Origin: Rhizophagus irregularis
Taxonomy: Eukaryota > Glomeromycota > Glomeromycetes > Glomerales > Glomeraceae
Length of the DNA: 64,000 nt
NCBI RefSeq assembly: GCF_026210795.1
Contig: NC_089434.1
Location: 5,580,001-5,644,000, forward strand
Direction: 5' to 3'
Each line of letters opens with the position of its first letter. Position 1 is the stretch's first letter. Below are positions 60,853-64,000 of the stretch, one piece after another. Position numbers and translations under genes: made by a program. The notes below the pieces were generated by a model. That model made no database searches, was not told the DNA's origin, and saw nothing but the letters and a program-made list of their open reading frames with translations.

Positions 60853-61633
60853 GTGAATATTCGAAGTAAAACTACTTTTTATTTATTACTAGGGAAAAGT
60901 TCGAAATGCTAAACGACTGTAAAAATTACATTCTATACGTATGCAGTATGCACTATGCAGTAACACAAAGCATTTCTTTTTTTTAGAAGTCACGTGGTGA
61001 ATTAAATATCTTACATTTTTTTTTTCTTACTTTAGAAAGACAAAAAGTGTGCACCCCTACGGGACCCACCCTTTGATATAGTTCTATGCTTACATTTTAT
61101 TTTATTTTATTTTTATTTCAAGAACAGATTGCTAACCCTTAAAAAAGGGCAGCTGAATATTCAAGAATATAAGATACCAGCAATCGGAGAGATAAATAAA
61201 CGGTTTCACTTATAAACGAAAATTATGAAAATTATGAAGCATTTATTTCATGAGAAGGATACTAACAGGCGATTGATATCACAGTTTCTATTTTTATCAA
61301 ATTATGAAAATAATACTTTATTAATAATATAAATAAATACAATAATGTGCTTGATTTAATAATATTAGATAATAAAATAAATAATTATATCAAAATTTCA
61401 AATTGCGATAATTTTCCCATATTAATAACCTTTAATTCCATTAAATTACTTAATGTGGCAATTTTTCATTATAAGAAAAATGCTAAAAGAGTCAAATTAT
61501 TATTATTAAGATGAATTGTAATACTTAACCATTTTCAAAATTCGTAAAATTAAGATTGTTATTTGGGAAAGTCATATTATCCTTGGAATTTATATTTGTT
61601 TTTGTTACACTAAAATTATAATCTCCTTGTGGA
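60853..61633. promoter_or_regulatory. 5' flank of EED
   Basis: This 780-bp stretch upstream of the EED ATG has no other gene. It includes a less AT-rich patch at 61040-61090 (CACCCCTACGGGACCCACCC). A promoter must lie here, but I see no decisive motif. Confidence 0.35.
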
Positions 61634-62264
61634 AACAGGGCGGACATCCCCATATTATCATGATATTGCCGATCATTTTGCTGATCACTTGTCCAATATT
61701 ATCACATAAAAAAATACGTTGAATTAATTTTTTCACAAATTCTACATAATAATGTATAAAATTTCGATTTTATTTACTTTATTTTATTTATTGTTAATAA
61801 ATTAGTTCTTAAATAATTCATAAAGATTTTGTCAAATATCAGACATATATTAATTTTACAATAATTGTAAACATTTATTTAATGATAACTTTCGGGTTAT
61901 CAAAAATTATTCAGGTTTATTTTAGCCACTAATTCTTGAATACCTAAATAGCATACTGTGAAAGTTTCAAGTTTGGCCCGAAGTTCTGTGGCTTGGCCCG
62001 AAGCTTCAAAGTCAAATTAGCAGATGATCAGCATATATATGAATTATTGAAAATTTCAACCTAAGGCTAAATTTGGAACCATATTTTATTTTGCTACAAT
62101 ACTTTTATATTTAACTATTGATAACCTAAATTATTAAACAAGGCAGTTAAATATAATTTTTAGAACATTTATAGCTTGAGATAAGGCTTCAAAGTTAATG
62201 TGATATCACATTTATTATGATCGGCAAATGATCAACATGTGATATAGGGTATGTCCGCCCTGTT
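61634..62264. mobile_element. 631-bp MITE with AACAGGGCGGACAT termini, 9-bp target duplication
   Basis: Left end AACAGGGCGGACAT and right end ATGTCCGCCCTGTT are exact inverted repeats. CCTTGTGGA lies directly outside both (61625-61633 and 62265-62273), a 9-bp duplication typical of Mutator-type elements. Subterminal blocks contain TATCA(T/C) and GCCGATCATTTTGC / GATCATTTGCCGATCAT. No transposase inside. Confidence 0.85.
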
Positions 62265-62282
62265 CCTTGTGGATAGCATAGC

Positions 62283-63062
62283 GAACATCTCTATTTTATC
62301 ACAAATTTGCCAATCATTTGCCGATCATTTATTTGATCTTATCACATAATACATATGTCGTGACAAATCAATTTTACACAATAATAAATATAATAAGTGT
62401 TTAAAATTTACAAATAACTTCACAGAATTTTAATTTTAATTAAAAATTTATATAAAACATAAAAATTAATACAAATACTAATAATTATATTAATAATTTA
62501 ACCATGTTTAGTATAATATTTCAAACAGGTTATCTATATTACTTTCTATTATTTCTAAATTATTTTCAATATTCTCATCATTATTATCTTCACTTAAACT
62601 ATTATCATCTTCATCTTCAACTAGAAGTTTTTCATTATCTTTAATGATGTAAATAATCTTTTTTATTAGAAATATATTAATAACAAATAATTGGCTAATT
62701 TCTCTATAAGCAAAGAACTTGCATTATGGGTCAAAACCTTGCATTATTTTTTTTACAGATTATATATAATAAAAGGAATGTTCATGCAAAATTTCAAGTT
62801 TCAGCTTTGCGTATTTGGCTTCGGCCTTCAATTTTTATCCTGAAACTTCAAATTATCACATATTAATAATTTTGCATATAAAAATTAAAAATTATATAAA
62901 TTATTTAATTTAAAGTTATACAACAATAAAAGGTGGCATATTTTATTTTTTTCTTATTTAGGCATTTACTTTGCCTTGCACTTTTTCATAATTTAATCAT
63001 TTTTTAATAAAATAAAACTTGTGATCGGCAAATGATCGTCAAAGTGATATAAAGCATGTTAA
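62283..63062. mobile_element. related, more decayed MITE
   Basis: The left end AACATCTCTATTTTATCACA and the reverse complement of the right end (AACATGCTTTATATCACTTT) are similar. Both are followed by the ATCATTTGCCGATCA block seen in the neighbouring 631-bp MITE. It begins a few bases after that element's target duplication. The target duplication of this one is not clear; ATAGCA occurs near both ends. Confidence 0.55.
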
Positions 63063-63434
63063 AATAGCAGTATGTAAGCAGTTAGTATTTTTGTCAATAT
63101 AATTATTTTTTAACTACGTGAAATTTGCTATGCTCTTATGGATACTGTATAATACTTTAAAATCAAAAATTCCCACAAATATTATTTTTATACTTCTCAG
63201 TAGAATTAAAAAGTCAATGTCAAAATATTATGGCATAGCCAAAAACAATTACGTTAGTACAAATGTTTACTAATAAAACATATAATTACGGCAAATTACG
63301 GCATTTTAATTACGTCTGTCATAATTCAAAAATTCAATTTCGCTGATAAGTATAATTATTTCTACAAATTATTTTGTATCTCTAAAATATTTCCACAAAT
63401 TAAAAATCTTTGTTTTCTTTTATCCATAATGATT

Positions 63435-63580
63435 ATACTTGCCACCCATATTAAATGAGATGGGAGAATCTCCTATCTTATCCCATTCCATTTGCCAAAA
63501 TCCCATCCCAAATTCCAAATTCCAATCCCACCCATATCACATATCCCATATTCCATCCCATATCCCAAATAATTTCATTG
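63435..63580. repeat. degenerate CCCATATTCC/AATCCCAT simple repeat
   Basis: The phrases ATCCCAT, ATTCCAAT and CATATCCCA recur about fifteen times with changes, giving spurious Pro/Ser/Ile-rich open frames in two registers. No gene is inferred. Confidence 0.75.
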
Positions 63581-63667
63581 GTCAATTATCACATGATGTT
63601 ACACAAATTTCCAAAAAAAGGAAATTTTGCTTTCCACAAAATTGGGAGATTTTGATTTCACAAGTAC

Positions 63668-64000
63668 AGTCAACTCTCTTTATAGTCACACATTTGGGAC
63701 AGTCCATATTTGGTGATTATAAAGAGATGTGACTATATAAAAAATTTCTTATATTAGTATATCATAATTCCGGCCAAAAATTGACATAATTTTGGCCAAA
63801 ATTATACTTAAAACTTTATTGTATCGTAACTCAGCCAATATTAATCGTAGAGGAATGATCTTACCGCCATTCGATTCGTCTCGATGAGACTGTTCTAATG
63901 GTATATAATACATTAAAATCTAATCACTAGATTAATTTCCGAAGTTAAAAAAATATTAATGGTTTTTGTGTAATAACTCTGCCAATATTGATCCTAGAGA
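63668..64000. mobile_element. left end of a TA-flanked pogo/Tc1-like element, cut by the window
   Basis: CAGTCAACTCTCTTTATAGT follows a TA dinucleotide and is continued by CACACATTTGGGACAGTCC, a terminal-repeat style common to pogo/Tigger-like elements (from memory). Downstream are GGCCAAAATTAT units and a direct repeat (CCAATATTAATCGTAGAG at 63836-63853 and CCAATATTGATCCTAGAG at 63982-63999). The other end is outside the window. Confidence 0.4.

Noticed and set aside
63439-63732. Two overlapping Pro/Ile/Ser-rich frames
   Set aside because: They arise from the CCCATATTCC-type simple repeat.

Overview
Origin. This is a strongly AT-rich eukaryotic nuclear window with short GTAAGT..TTAG-type introns (about 70-100 bp), many mobile elements and few host genes. 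The protein families fit an arbuscular mycorrhizal fungus of the Rhizophagus/Glomeromycotina type: a FLYWCH/MULE transposase, a C2H2-plus-transposase two-gene element, a Plavaka-like decayed gene, an RRM/zinc-knuckle LINE and an HRDIxWxN kinase. The assignment rests on recognising families by eye, not on a search.

Layout. 0-3.9 kb: a coiled-coil gene relic and one intact multi-pass membrane protein gene (963-1877). 3.87-7.22 kb: a decayed Mutator-like element with an 8-bp target duplication, split by a 1.1-kb hAT-like element with its own 8-bp duplication. 8.70-24.23 kb: a block bounded by near-identical 29-bp inverted repeats, each next to TA. It holds GATATC-rich satellites near both ends, a fold-back element, a decayed five-exon transposon-type gene, an intact trihelix-like/RS protein gene, a four-exon acidic-protein gene with one stop codon, and a nested 1.5-kb element. 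24.4-25.05 kb: a four-exon Myb/SANT-like gene. 28.16-37.83 kb: a fold-back MITE whose right end carries two consecutive LINE insertions (one near full length, one 5'-truncated), each bounded by the same 15-bp sequence. 38.2-38.6 kb: a fold-back element. 39.1-43.2 kb: a 4-kb DNA transposon with two divergent genes. 44-51 kb: mostly AT-rich DNA with a small MITE and weak signs of short spliced transcripts. 51.5-53.7 kb: a five-exon SAM-like/kinase-like gene (633 aa). 58.9-60.9 kb: an eight-exon gene for the Polycomb WD40 protein EED (463 aa). 61.6-64 kb: MITEs, a simple repeat and the left end of a TA-flanked element cut by the window edge.

How it fits together. The host genes I trust are the membrane protein, the trihelix/RS protein, the Myb/SANT protein, the kinase-like gene and EED. 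The spliced models all close in frame across every exon junction, which is independent support for them. The rest is mobile DNA, much of it nested, so insertion order can be read directly: the MULE was hit by the hAT-like element, the satellite by the fold-back element, and the fold-back MITE by two LINEs. The strongest candidate for something new is the LINE that appears to have inserted twice at the same 15-bp terminus of a fold-back DNA element. Next come the 15.5-kb TIR-bounded block and the two-gene 4-kb transposon.
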